Positions 1 through 8,708 of a DNA stretch of 64,000 nucleotides are shown here, piece by piece. Origin of the DNA: Flavisphingopyxis sp963800335 (GTDB taxonomy: Bacteria; Pseudomonadota; Alphaproteobacteria; Sphingomonadales; Sphingomonadaceae); assembly GCA_963800335.1 (NCBI GenBank), contig CAWDAN010000001.1, positions 868,001-932,000 of the forward strand. The letters are read 5' to 3'. The stretch's first letter is position 1, and every line of letters starts with the position of its first letter. A program made the translations under genes and the position numbers. The notes beneath the pieces were generated by a model. The model saw only the letters and a program-made list of their open reading frames with translations, had not been told where the DNA came from and searched no databases.

Positions 1-7
1 TGCCCCG

Positions 8-1150
8 ATGACCCCTCCAATCGAAGACGACGTTGCCGAGCCGAGCGAACCCGAAATCCAGACGTTGCCACTCGACGCGTGGCATCGCACGCACGGTGCG
101 CGGATGGTCGAATTCGCCGGCTATTGCATGCCGATCCAGTATGACGGCATTATCGCAGAACATCTGTGGACGCGTTACAGCGCGGGCCTGTTCGACGTCA
201 GCCACATGGGTCAGCTGCTGATCTCCGGCGATGGCGTCGCCGAGGCGCTTGAGGCGCTGGTGCCGGGCGACATCTCTGCGCTCAAGCCGGGCCGGACACG
301 CTATTCGCTGCTGCTCGATGAAGATGGCGGCATCCTCGACGACCTGATGATCACCAATGTCGATCCCGACTGGTATCTCGTCGTCAACGGCGCGACCAAA
401 TGGGACGACATCGCCCATCTGCGCGAGCATCTCGCCGACGAGATCACGCTCAACCACCAGGAAGACCGCGCGTTGCTGGCGTTGCAGGGTCCCAAGGCGG
501 TCGATGCGCTGGCGCGCATTCTGCCCGGCGTCGAGGCGATGGTGTTCATGCAGAGCGCGACCTTCGACTGGAACGGCCACACGCTCGGCGTCGGGCGGCA
601 GGGCTATACCGGCGAAGACGGTTTCGAGATTTCGCTGCCCGGCGAGATCGCCGCAGATTTTGCCGACGCGCTTGTTGCGCAGCCCGAGGTCAAGCCCGTC
701 GGGCTTGGCGCGCGCGATTCGCTGCGGCTCGAGGCGGGATTGCCGCTCTACGGCCACGACATCGATACCGAGACGACGCCGATCGCCGCCGATCTCGGCT
801 TCGCCATCTCGAAACGTCGCCGCGAAGAAGGCGGCTTTCCCGGGGCCGAGCGCATATTGATGGAGCGCGAACAGGGCGCGATCGTCAAACGCATCGGCCT
901 GACTGTCGAGGGGCGTCAGCCGGTCCGTGAGGGCGGGCTGGTGCTCGACGACGAAGGCGACGAGATCGGCCGCGTTACCTCGGGCGGCTTCTCGCCAAGC
1001 CTCGAAGTGCCGATCGCGATGGCCTATGTGCCGACCGCGATGGCCGAGGCTGGGACCCGCATCACGCTGTCGCAGCGCGGGAAGATATTCCACGGCATCG
1101 TCACCGCGATGCCGTTCGTCCCCCACAATTACGTTCGCAAGGGAGTCTGA
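8..1150 (+). CDS. gcvT: Glycine cleavage system T protein (aminomethyltransferase)
   Basis: Transfers the methylene group of the lipoyl-bound aminomethyl intermediate on H protein to tetrahydrofolate and releases ammonia; cytoplasmic, part of the glycine cleavage complex. The 380-residue product has the GcvT fold throughout: an early FAGYCMPIQY segment, FDVSHMGQ near residue 60, QGYTGEDGFEI near residue 200, and a C-terminal barrel ending in the typical FVPHNYVRKG. The first visible ATG is at base 8, so the true start could lie just outside the window; the N-terminus is a little longer than usual. gcvH follows after 2 bases, so the two are clearly co-transcribed. Any glycine riboswitch would be upstream of this window and cannot be judged. 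Confidence 0.95.
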   Translation: MTPPIEDDVAEPSEPEIQTLPLDAWHRTHGARMVEFAGYCMPIQYDGIIAEHLWTRYSAGLFDVSHMGQLLISGDGVAEALEALVPGDISALKPGRTRYSLLLDEDGGILDDLMITNVDPDWYLVVNGATKWDDIAHLREHLADEITLNHQEDRALLALQGPKAVDALARILPGVEAMVFMQSATFDWNGHTLGVGRQGYTGEDGFEISLPGEIAADFADALVAQPEVKPVGLGARDSLRLEAGLPLYGHDIDTETTPIAADLGFAISKRRREEGGFPGAERILMEREQGAIVKRIGLTVEGRQPVREGGLVLDDEGDEIGRVTSGGFSPSLEVPIAMAYVPTAMAEAGTRITLSQRGKIFHGIVTAMPFVPHNYVRKGV

Positions 1151-1152
1151 AC

Positions 1153-1524
1153 ATGGCGCGGTATTTCACCAAGGATCACGAATGGCTCGATGTCGACGGC
1201 GACACCGCGACGGTCGGCATCACCAGCTACGCCCAGGAACAGCTGGGCGACATCGTTTTCGTCGAGACGCCCGAAGCGGGCAAATCGGTCAGCCAGGGAG
1301 ATGACGCCGCGGTGGTCGAATCGGTCAAGGCAGCGTCGGACGTCTATGCGCCCGCGAGCGGGACGGTCAGCGAAGGCAATGCCGCGCTCGCCGACGACCC
1401 GGCGCTGGTCAACACCGATCCCGAGGGCGAGGGCTGGTTTTTCAAGATGACGCTGTCCGATGCCGGGCAGGTGTCGGCGATGATGGATGAAGCCGCCTAC
1501 AAGGACTTCGTCGCGGGGCTGTGA
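1153..1524 (+). CDS. gcvH: Glycine cleavage system H protein (lipoyl carrier)
   Basis: Carries the aminomethyl group between the P, T and L proteins on a lipoylated lysine. The 123-residue product has the compact lipoyl domain; the acceptor lysine is K59 in the ESVKAASDVYAP motif. The N-terminal KDHEWL and the C-terminal WFFKM segments are family hallmarks. It starts 2 bases after gcvT and is followed by a 155-base gap holding an inverted-repeat element before gcvPA. Length and motifs are fully normal. Confidence 0.97.
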   Translation: MARYFTKDHEWLDVDGDTATVGITSYAQEQLGDIVFVETPEAGKSVSQGDDAAVVESVKAASDVYAPASGTVSEGNAALADDPALVNTDPEGEGWFFKMTLSDAGQVSAMMDEAAYKDFVAGL

Positions 1525-1530
1525 AGCCTA

Positions 1531-1666
1531 AGCCCCTCCTCTTCAGGGGAGGGGTTGGGGTGGGGGCGTGCATAAGACGTCGCGCCTGATCATCCCCACC
1601 CCGCTGCGACTAAGGCGCCGCTGCGCGCCGCCCAGTCTCACTGCCCCTCCCCTGAAGAGGAGGGGG
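1531..1666. repeat. Dispersed inverted-repeat element, copy 1
   Basis: A perfect 22-base inverted repeat (arms 1533-1554 and 1644-1665) encloses about 90 bases containing a second complementary pair (GGGGTGGGG near 1558 and CCCCACCCC near 1595) and the core CGACTAAGGCGCC. The same core, inverted, recurs near 14465-14510 and 16210-16270. It sits inside the gcv operon between gcvH and gcvPA and would form a large hairpin in the mRNA. It has no coding potential. Confidence 0.8.
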
Positions 1667-1679
1667 TAAAGGAGTATCA

Positions 1680-3042
1680 ATGCGCTATCTTCCCCTGACT
1701 CCCGACGATCGCAGCGCGATGCTTGCCAAGATCGGCGCGGCTTCGATCGACGACCTGTTCGTCGACGTGCCCGAGGCCGCGCGGCTGACCGGGCCGATCC
1801 GCGACCTGCCCGACCACGCCAGCGAAATCTGCGGTCGAGCGGCATTTCAAGAAACTCTTCGGCGCAGAATACCGTCGCCGGCGACGTGCCGTTCTTTCTC
1901 GGGCGCGGGCGCCTATCGCCACCATGTTCCCGCCAGCGTCGATCACCTGATCCAGCGCGGCGAGTTCCTCACCGCCTATACGCCCTATCAACCCGAAATC
2001 GCGCAGGGCACGCTGCAGATGCTGTTCGAATTCCAATCGCAAGTCGCGCGCCTGTTCGGCTGCGACGTCGCCAACGCGTCGATGTACGACGGCTCGACCG
2101 CCTGCTGGGAAGCGGTCAGCATGGCCGCGCGCGTGACCAAGAAGCGCAAGGCGATCCTGTCGTCGGGGCTGCATCCCCATTATGTCAGCGTGACGCGGAC
2201 GATGGCGAAATTCACCCGCGACCAGATCGTCCATCGCGATCCGACGCTCGCGGCCGCAACCGATATCGACGACGCTGATCGATGCGGTCGATGACGAGAC
2301 AAGCTGCGTCGTCGTCCAGTATCCCGACATCCTCGGCCGGATCGGCGACCTGTCGAAACTTGCCGAGGCGGTCCATGCCAAGGGCGCGCTGCTCGTCGCG
2401 GTGGTGACCGAGCCCGTTGCGCTCGGCGCGATCACATCGCCCGGCGAAATGGGCGCCGACATCGTCGTTGGCGAGGGCCAGTCGATCGGCGTCGGGCTGC
2501 AGTTCGGCGGACCTTATGTCGGGCTGTTCGCCTGCCAGGCGAAGTTCGTCCGCCAGATGCCCGGGCGGCTCTGCGGCGAGACGGTCGACGCGACCGGCAA
2601 GCGCGGCTTCGTCCTGACGCTGTCGACTCGCGAACAGCATATCCGCCGCGAGAAGGCGACGAGCAACATCTGCACCAACTCGGGGCTGTGTGCGCTGGCG
2701 TTCAGCATTCACATGACCTTGCTCGGCGAGCGCGGCCTGCGCGAACTCGCCGCGCTCAACCACGCGCTGGCGTGCCAGGCCGCCGACCGGCTGGCCCAGC
2801 TGCCTGGCGTCGAGCTGATCAACGACAGCTTCTTCAACGAATTCACGCTGCGCCTGCCCAAGGAAGCGCGGCCGGTCGTCCAGGCGATGGCCGAACGCGA
2901 CGTGCTTGGCGGCGTGTCGCTCGGCCGGCTCTATGCCGACAATGCCGATCTGCAGAACGGCCTGATCGTCGCGGTGACCGAGACGACGACGGCAGAGGAT
3001 ATCGAGGCACTGGCCTCCGCACTCAAGGAGGCACTGGCATGA
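1680..3042 (+). CDS. gcvPA: Glycine dehydrogenase (decarboxylating) subunit 1, frame disrupted by four single-base insertions
   Basis: N-terminal half of the split P protein, which decarboxylates glycine with PLP and passes the aminomethyl group to GcvH. The start ATG at 1680 has a good ribosome site (AAAGGAG). The reading frame shifts after about 1829 (then AVERHFKK), again near 1858 (then SAQNTVAGDVPFFLG), again near 1904 (then AGAYRHHVPAS), and once more near 2268 (then LIDAVDDETSC). Each is explained by one extra base. Removing the four gives a continuous 452-residue GcvPA, a normal length. Conserved parts include AYTPYQPEIAQG and STREQHIRREKATSNICTN. The stop overlaps gcvPB (ATGA). Sequence error is more likely than a real pseudogene. 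Confidence 0.88.
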
Positions 3043-4631
3043 GCGGTATCAACGCCAGCGGCTGGAAGCCCGAAATGGCGCGCATCGAAGGCGACGCGCC
3101 GACCACCAGCACGGGCAACCGCGCGCTGATGCTCGAAGAGCCGCTGATCTTCGAGATCGGGTCGAGCAACACCACCGGGGTCGATTTTGCCGATGCGCCG
3201 ACGCACACTTCGCGCCTCGGCGGGCTCGAACGGACCGCCGAAATGGGCATCCCCGGCCTCAGCGAGGCAGAGACGGTGCGCCATTACACACGGCTCAGCC
3301 GGCAGAACTACGCCATCGACCTCGGCCTGTTCCCACTCGGCAGCTGCACGATGAAGCACAATCCGCGATTGAACGAAAAGATCGCGCGGATGCCGGGCTT
3401 TGCCGACATCCATCCGCTCCAGCCGCAGGACACCGTCCAGGGCGCGCTCGGCGTCATCGACCAGCTGGCGCACTGGCTGATCACGCTGACCGGCATGACG
3501 AGCGTCGCGATGAGCCCCAAGGCGGGCGCGCACGGCGAGCTGTGCGGGATCCTGTGCATCAAGGCGGCGCTCGACGCGCGCGGCGAAGATCGCCCCGTCG
3601 TCCTCGTCCCCGAAAGCGCGCACGGCACCAACCCTGCGACCGCCGCCTTTGCCGGCTACAAGGTCGAGAACATCCCGGCGACGCCCGAAGGGCGCGTCGA
3701 CCTGGCCGCATTGAAGGCGCGGCTCGGCCCCGATATCGCCGCGGTGATGATCACCAACCCGAATACCTGCGGCCTGTTCGAGCCCGAGATGAAGGCGATT
3801 TCGGACGCGGTCCACGCGGTCGGCGCATACGTCTATTGCGACGGTGCCAACTTCAACGCGATCGTCGGGCGCGTTCGCCCCGGCGACCTTGGCGTCGATG
3901 CGATGCACATCAACCTGCACAAGACGTTTTCGACCCCGCATGGCGGCGGCGGTCCGGGCTCGGGCCCGGTCGTGCTGTCAGAAGCGCTCGCGCCGTTCGC
4001 GCCGCTCCCCTTCGTCCATCGCGACGGCGGTGCGTGGCGGCTGGTCGAGGAAGAGAATGTCGGCGAGGACCTGCCGCACAGCTTTGGCCGGATGACCGCG
4101 TTCCACGGCCAGATGGGCATGTTCACCCGCGCGCTCGCGTACATCATGAGCCACGGCACCGACGGCCTCAAACAGGTTGCCGAAGACGCCGTGCTCAACG
4201 CCAATTACGTCCTGCGCAGTCTCGAGGACGTGCTCGACGCGCCGTTCGGCGGATCGGGTCCGTGCATGCACGAGGCGCTGTTCAGCGATAAGGGCTTTGC
4301 CGAGGGCTTCACCACGCTCGACCTTGCCAAGGGGCTGATCGACGAGGGCTATCATCCGATGACGATGTACTTCCCGCTCGTCGTCCACGGCGCGATGCTG
4401 ATCGAACCGACCGAGACCGAGAGCAAGGCGGCGCTCGACCAGTTCATCGCCGCGATGCGCCATGTCGCGGGGCAGGCGAAGGCTGGCGACGAAGCGCTCA
4501 AGGGTGCGCCCTATTACGCGCCGCGCCGCCGTCTCGATGAGACGCTTGCCGCCCGTAAGCCGATCCTCGCTTGGGCCGAACCCGCAGTTGCGAGCGGGTC
4601 GGGCAATTACGAAAAACCCGGCGGAGGCTGA
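3039..4631 (+). CDS. gcvPB: Glycine dehydrogenase (decarboxylating) subunit 2
   Basis: C-terminal, PLP-binding half of the split glycine decarboxylase; it works with GcvPA as a heterotetramer. The product is 530 residues. The PLP lysine is K295 in INLHKTFSTPHGGGGPGSGP. Also visible are YPLGSCTMKHNP-like LFPLGSCTMKHNP near residue 100 and the MSPKAGAHGELCGI segment. The start at 3039 is chosen because it overlaps the gcvPA stop in an ATGA junction; the frame stays open further upstream but that part lies inside gcvPA. The stop overlaps the next gene's ATG by one base (TGATG). Confidence 0.97.
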   Translation: MSGINASGWKPEMARIEGDAPTTSTGNRALMLEEPLIFEIGSSNTTGVDFADAPTHTSRLGGLERTAEMGIPGLSEAETVRHYTRLSRQNYAIDLGLFPLGSCTMKHNPRLNEKIARMPGFADIHPLQPQDTVQGALGVIDQLAHWLITLTGMTSVAMSPKAGAHGELCGILCIKAALDARGEDRPVVLVPESAHGTNPATAAFAGYKVENIPATPEGRVDLAALKARLGPDIAAVMITNPNTCGLFEPEMKAISDAVHAVGAYVYCDGANFNAIVGRVRPGDLGVDAMHINLHKTFSTPHGGGGPGSGPVVLSEALAPFAPLPFVHRDGGAWRLVEEENVGEDLPHSFGRMTAFHGQMGMFTRALAYIMSHGTDGLKQVAEDAVLNANYVLRSLEDVLDAPFGGSGPCMHEALFSDKGFAEGFTTLDLAKGLIDEGYHPMTMYFPLVVHGAMLIEPTETESKAALDQFIAAMRHVAGQAKAGDEALKGAPYYAPRRRLDETLAARKPILAWAEPAVASGSGNYEKPGGG

Positions 4632-5287
4632 TGACTGGCGAAGCGCGTTCGGGGCCGCGCCCGTGGATGCCCGGTGACGACGCGCCGCTGGGCGAAAAAC
4701 GCCATGCTCCCGCAACGCAGCGCAATGTCGATGCGATTCTCGCACTGTTGCACGACGTCCTGCCCGATGCTGGCACCGTGCTTGAAATCGCCAGCGGGTC
4801 GGGCGAGCATGTCGTTGCGTTCGCGCGCGCCTTTCCCTCGCTGACCTTCCAGCCGAGCGATCCCGATCCGCAGGCAATGACCTCGATCGCGGCTCATCGC
4901 GCCGAGGCGGGGCTGGGCAATCTCGCTGCGCCAATCGCACTCGACGTGCGTGACGCGGCCTGGCCGATTGCACAAGCCGACGCGATACTCGCGATCAACA
5001 TGGTCCATATCAGCCCGTGGGAGGCGACGCTGGGCCTGCTCGACGGCGCGTCGCGGTTGCTGCCGAAGGGCGCACCGCTCTATCTTTACGGCGCCTATTG
5101 GCAGGACGGGGTCGAGCGGGCGCCGAGCAACGTGAATTTCGACGCCAACCTGCGCGCTCGCAATCCCGCATGGGGAATCCGGCGCATCGAGGACGTGACC
5201 GCTGCGGCACAGCCACTCGGGTTGGTGCTGGATCGCGTCGCGCCGATGCCGGCCAACAACCTGTCGGTCATTCTCCGCCGTCGCTGA
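4631..5287 (+). CDS. DUF938 family class I SAM-dependent methyltransferase-like protein
   Basis: A 218-residue protein with a Rossmann SAM-binding motif, VLEIASGSGEHVVAFA, near residue 50, and the DUF938 signature segments PATQRN near the start, INMVHISPWEATLGLL in the middle and YGAYWQDGVERAPSNVNFD later. Substrate is unknown for the family. The ATG overlaps the gcvPB stop (TGATG), so it is translationally coupled to the glycine cleavage operon; a link to one-carbon metabolism is inference from position only. It converges with and overlaps the next gene by 20 bases. Confidence 0.85.
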   Translation: MTGEARSGPRPWMPGDDAPLGEKRHAPATQRNVDAILALLHDVLPDAGTVLEIASGSGEHVVAFARAFPSLTFQPSDPDPQAMTSIAAHRAEAGLGNLAAPIALDVRDAAWPIAQADAILAINMVHISPWEATLGLLDGASRLLPKGAPLYLYGAYWQDGVERAPSNVNFDANLRARNPAWGIRRIEDVTAAAQPLGLVLDRVAPMPANNLSVILRRR

Positions 5288-6227
5288 CCGCCTCGCGCAC
5301 CGCGCGGCGGCCAAGCGCGTGTTCGCGCCAGACGATGACGATGCCGCTGATGATGATGATCGGCGCGCCGATCCAGGTCGATGTGCCCGGCAACTGCCCG
5401 AACAGAATCGCGCCGAACATCGTCGCCCAGATCAGGCTGGTATAGTCCATCGGCATCACCACCGCGACGGGGGCAAGGCGCAGTGCGCCGGTCAATGCCA
5501 GCTGCGCCGCGCCACCGGCGATCCCCATCACCGCGACGATGCCCCAGGTCGCGGCATCATGCGCCTGGCCGAAATGGAGCATCAGCAGGCCGAGCGGCGC
5601 GAGCGAGCTGGCGGCGAACCAGAACACCGTCGTCGTCGCCGCTTCGGTCGCGCCGAGCCGGCGGATAACGATCGTGACCGCGGCGGTGAGCAGCGCGCCG
5701 GCGAGCGCGACCGCCGCGCCGATCGGTGCGACCATGCCGCTGCCCGGCTGGACGATGACCAGCACTCCGACAAAGCCCGCGGCGACCGCGCCCCAGCGCC
5801 AGCGGCCGGTCGGTTCGCGCAAAAGCAGCGCGGCAAGCAGCGTCGCGAAGATCGGCACGGTAAAGCCGATCGTCGTCGCCTCGGCGAGCGGGAGCAGCAC
5901 CATCGCGAGGAAGTTGAGCGCCATTGCGGTGAGGCCTATCATCATCCGCGTGACGTGTGCGCCGACGCGCTGCGTCCTCAGGCTGGCGAGGCCGGGTCCG
6001 GCGAGGACCCACAAGGCGGCGAACAGTGCCGAGCAGATCTGGCGATAGAACAGGCTCTCGACGATATGCACACCGCGCGTTGCGGCGAGCTTGACCCCGG
6101 CGAACATTATCGCGAGCAACAGCACAGAGAGCAGGCGCAGCGCGATCCCGGCCAGCGGGCGATCGGGCGTCGGCGTGTCGGTCGATGCGCCAGTCGATGG
6201 AAGGGTGGCGAAGGGGCGGTTCGACAT
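5268..6227 (-). CDS. DMT superfamily (EamA) transporter
   Basis: A 319-residue inner-membrane protein with about ten hydrophobic segments arranged as two EamA repeats, for example LLAIMFAGVKLAATRGVH near residue 40 and GALRLAPVAVVMPMDYTSLIWA near residue 255. EamA proteins export amino acids or other metabolites; the substrate cannot be read from sequence. The N-terminal 25 residues are polar and Pro/Thr-rich. Convergent with the DUF938 gene, overlapping by 20 bases. Confidence 0.88.
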   Translation of the reverse strand: MSNRPFATLPSTGASTDTPTPDRPLAGIALRLLSVLLLAIMFAGVKLAATRGVHIVESLFYRQICSALFAALWVLAGPGLASLRTQRVGAHVTRMMIGLTAMALNFLAMVLLPLAEATTIGFTVPIFATLLAALLLREPTGRWRWGAVAAGFVGVLVIVQPGSGMVAPIGAAVALAGALLTAAVTIVIRRLGATEAATTTVFWFAASSLAPLGLLMLHFGQAHDAATWGIVAVMGIAGGAAQLALTGALRLAPVAVVMPMDYTSLIWATMFGAILFGQLPGTSTWIGAPIIIISGIVIVWREHALGRRAVREAVSDGGE

Positions 6228-6254
6228 CGGATTGGGGCCCCGACCTTTTCGTTG

Positions 6255-8480
6255 CTAACCCGCCTTGGACATTTGTGCGGTACGGATGGCGTTGGCAGCT
6301 TTTACCTGCGCGATCAATCGGTCGATCGGCATCGCCTTGGCGAACAGGAAGCCTTGACCGAATTCGCAACCGATCTGCCTCAGAAGGTCGGCCTGGCCCG
6401 ACGTCTCGATGCCTTCGGCGACGGTCTTGATGTTAAGGTTGGCTGCCATCTGGATCAGCGACTGCACGATCAGGCGCGACTCGTGTTCGCTTTCCAGGCG
6501 GGCGACGAACGACTTGTCGATCTTGATGAAATCGATCGGGAAGTCGCGCAGGTGCGTCAGCGACGAATAGCCCGTGCCGAAGTCGTCGAGCGCGATTTTC
6601 GTCCCCGCCTTGCGCAGTTCGACGAGCAGCGTTTTCAAGGCCCCACGGTCGTTGACCAGCAGCATGGATTCGGTCAGTTCGATGCAGAACTGTGAATGGT
6701 CGAGTTTGTGTTTGGCGACTAGGCCGTGAAAATATTCGACGCCGCCAAGCGACAGCAGATCGGCAGCGGTCACGTTGAAGCTGATGCGCGGCGGGGACTC
6801 TAGCTGCCGCGCCATCACGGACATGTCGTGCGTCGTCTGTTTGACCATGAACGCGCCGATCTGGCGCGAAATCTTCGCATCCTCGAAGGCGAGCGCAAAG
6901 TGCTCGGCGGTGTGAACGAGGCCATTCTCATCCTGCACGCGCATGAGCGCCTCGCAGGCCTGGACGGCACCGTCGGACAGGCGCACGATCGGCTGGTAAT
7001 GCGCGACGATCTGCTCCTTGGCGATTGCCCCGCGCAACCGTGCGACCGACGCATTGCGATCGTGCGATTGCTCGTCCATTTCCTTGCTGAAAGAGCTGAT
7101 GGTACCGGGGCTGACGCGCTTGCTATGGTACAAGGCGGCGTCGGCGCGCGACAACAGGTTGCTCGGCAGGTCGCCGGGTCGGCTGACGGCATAGCCGCCC
7201 GATATGCCGATCGATAAATAATGGCCGTCGTGGACGACGCCCTTGTCGAACCCCCGCCGGATTTTTTCCAGTGCGGCGAGGAATTCGCGCGATGAAAGCG
7301 ACGAGCCGCCGAAAATGGCGAACTCGTCGCCGCCCAGGCGGGCCAGTTGCGTACCTTCGGGCAGCAGGCCAGATACGATCGCGGCTGTGTTGCGGATTGC
7401 GAAGTCACCCGACAGATGACCATAGACATCGTTGATCGCCTTGAGCCCGTCGAGGTCGAGAATGGCAAGATGGACGCACGCGCCCGACGACTCGGATGTC
7501 GCGAGCTGGCGCGCGAAATCCTGGTCGAAGCCCAGCCGGTTTAGCGCGCCCGTCAGGCTGTCGCTGAAGGCCAGTGTCCTGAGCTGCTCGGTCGCGCTGT
7601 GTTGGTCGTCGATATCCTTGATCATGCCGACCATTCGCCGCCCGCCGCCACTGTCGACAATCACTTCGCCAACAGAACGGATGCGCCGGATTTCGTCGCC
7701 CGCAACGATGTTCGCTTCGTACCGGAACGGCGTATTGTGCGCTATCGCATCTGCAACTGCCTGCTCAACCATCGGGCGGTCTGCCGCAACATAGAAATTG
7801 ATCGCTTCGGCGACGGTTACGGGCGTCCCGATCGGCAACTGGTGAACATTGTAGACGCCGTCGGACCAGGTCAGCGATCCCTTGTCGATGTCGACTTCCC
7901 AAGTGCCCAGCCGAACCATGCGCTCGGATTGTCTGAACAATGTGTTCCATTTCTCAAGCTGGTTCGAACGGTCGATCAGCTCGAGTTCGCGCTCGTGGGT
8001 CAGGATGATATTTTCAGCAAGCTTCGCCAGCTTGGCCAGTGCATCCATCTCGGCGTCGCCAAAGTTGCGCGGTTTGGTATCGGCGATGGCCAGGTTGCCG
8101 ATTGCATAGCCGTGGCTTTCGCGCACAGGGATGCCCGCGTAAAACCGAACATGCGGCGCGTTGACCACCATCATGCCAGACGAAAAGCGCGGGTCGAGGC
8201 TAGCATCTTCGACCACTAGCGGTCCATTGGTGGACACTGTGACGTCGCAGAACGTGCCGGCGCGCGGCAGTTCGGTAACAGGCAGGCCGATTGGCGACTT
8301 GAACCGCTGAACATCCTTGTCGACCATCGATACGAGCGCGATCGGGCAGGAGAAATAGGTCGCGGCGAGTTCGGTCAGCGCGGTGAATTCGGCGTTGGAC
8401 GGAGAATCGATAATGTCGAGCTTGCGCAAGGCAGCAAGGCGGCGTTCTTCATGCGCCACAGCGGGGTCGGATCGCGACAT
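6255..8480 (-). CDS. GAF-PAS-GGDEF-EAL cyclic-di-GMP turnover protein
   Basis: About 740 residues. Order: GAF domain (about residues 20-160, with PRAGTFCDVTV), PAS-like domain (about 180-290, GTWEVDIDKG), diguanylate cyclase (about 295-460) with intact LGGDEFAIFG, and EAL phosphodiesterase (about 480-730) with intact EALMRVQ, ELTESMLL, DDFGTGYSS, KIDKSF and VAEGIET. Both active sites look complete, so it may make and break c-di-GMP. There is no membrane segment or signal peptide, so a cytoplasmic sensor is likely. I prefer the ATG at 8480 over an in-frame TTG six codons upstream because that one lacks any ribosome site. Divergent from mmsA. Confidence 0.93.
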   Translation of the reverse strand: MSRSDPAVAHEERRLAALRKLDIIDSPSNAEFTALTELAATYFSCPIALVSMVDKDVQRFKSPIGLPVTELPRAGTFCDVTVSTNGPLVVEDASLDPRFSSGMMVVNAPHVRFYAGIPVRESHGYAIGNLAIADTKPRNFGDAEMDALAKLAKLAENIILTHERELELIDRSNQLEKWNTLFRQSERMVRLGTWEVDIDKGSLTWSDGVYNVHQLPIGTPVTVAEAINFYVAADRPMVEQAVADAIAHNTPFRYEANIVAGDEIRRIRSVGEVIVDSGGGRRMVGMIKDIDDQHSATEQLRTLAFSDSLTGALNRLGFDQDFARQLATSESSGACVHLAILDLDGLKAINDVYGHLSGDFAIRNTAAIVSGLLPEGTQLARLGGDEFAIFGGSSLSSREFLAALEKIRRGFDKGVVHDGHYLSIGISGGYAVSRPGDLPSNLLSRADAALYHSKRVSPGTISSFSKEMDEQSHDRNASVARLRGAIAKEQIVAHYQPIVRLSDGAVQACEALMRVQDENGLVHTAEHFALAFEDAKISRQIGAFMVKQTTHDMSVMARQLESPPRISFNVTAADLLSLGGVEYFHGLVAKHKLDHSQFCIELTESMLLVNDRGALKTLLVELRKAGTKIALDDFGTGYSSLTHLRDFPIDFIKIDKSFVARLESEHESRLIVQSLIQMAANLNIKTVAEGIETSGQADLLRQIGCEFGQGFLFAKAMPIDRLIAQVKAANAIRTAQMSKAG

Positions 8481-8708
8481 CGTAACGCTTTGCCACAAAG
8501 CAATTAACGAGCGATCAATCCGGTGCGCGGAAAACCTTTGAGTCTCAATCGTGTCTGCCTGACCGTTCGCCAGGGCGTGCGATGATCGCGCTCACGGGCC
8601 TTTACGGCTGTGCATCTGGCGCGCTAAGTCTGTGACAAATCAGGGCGTTCGACCGGCGATCCGCCGGGGGCAACGCAGCCTGCCAATATCCAGTTCAGGA
8701 GAAAGACG

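Noticed and set aside
1525..1679. Glycine riboswitch between gcvH and gcvPA
   Set aside because: The structure is explained by a perfect inverted-repeat element; no aptamer-like core was seen and riboswitches lie before gcvT.
1680..2294. gcvPA as a genuine pseudogene
   Set aside because: The neighbouring frames are conserved to the end and four single-base insertions restore a full protein; other essential genes here show the same pattern.
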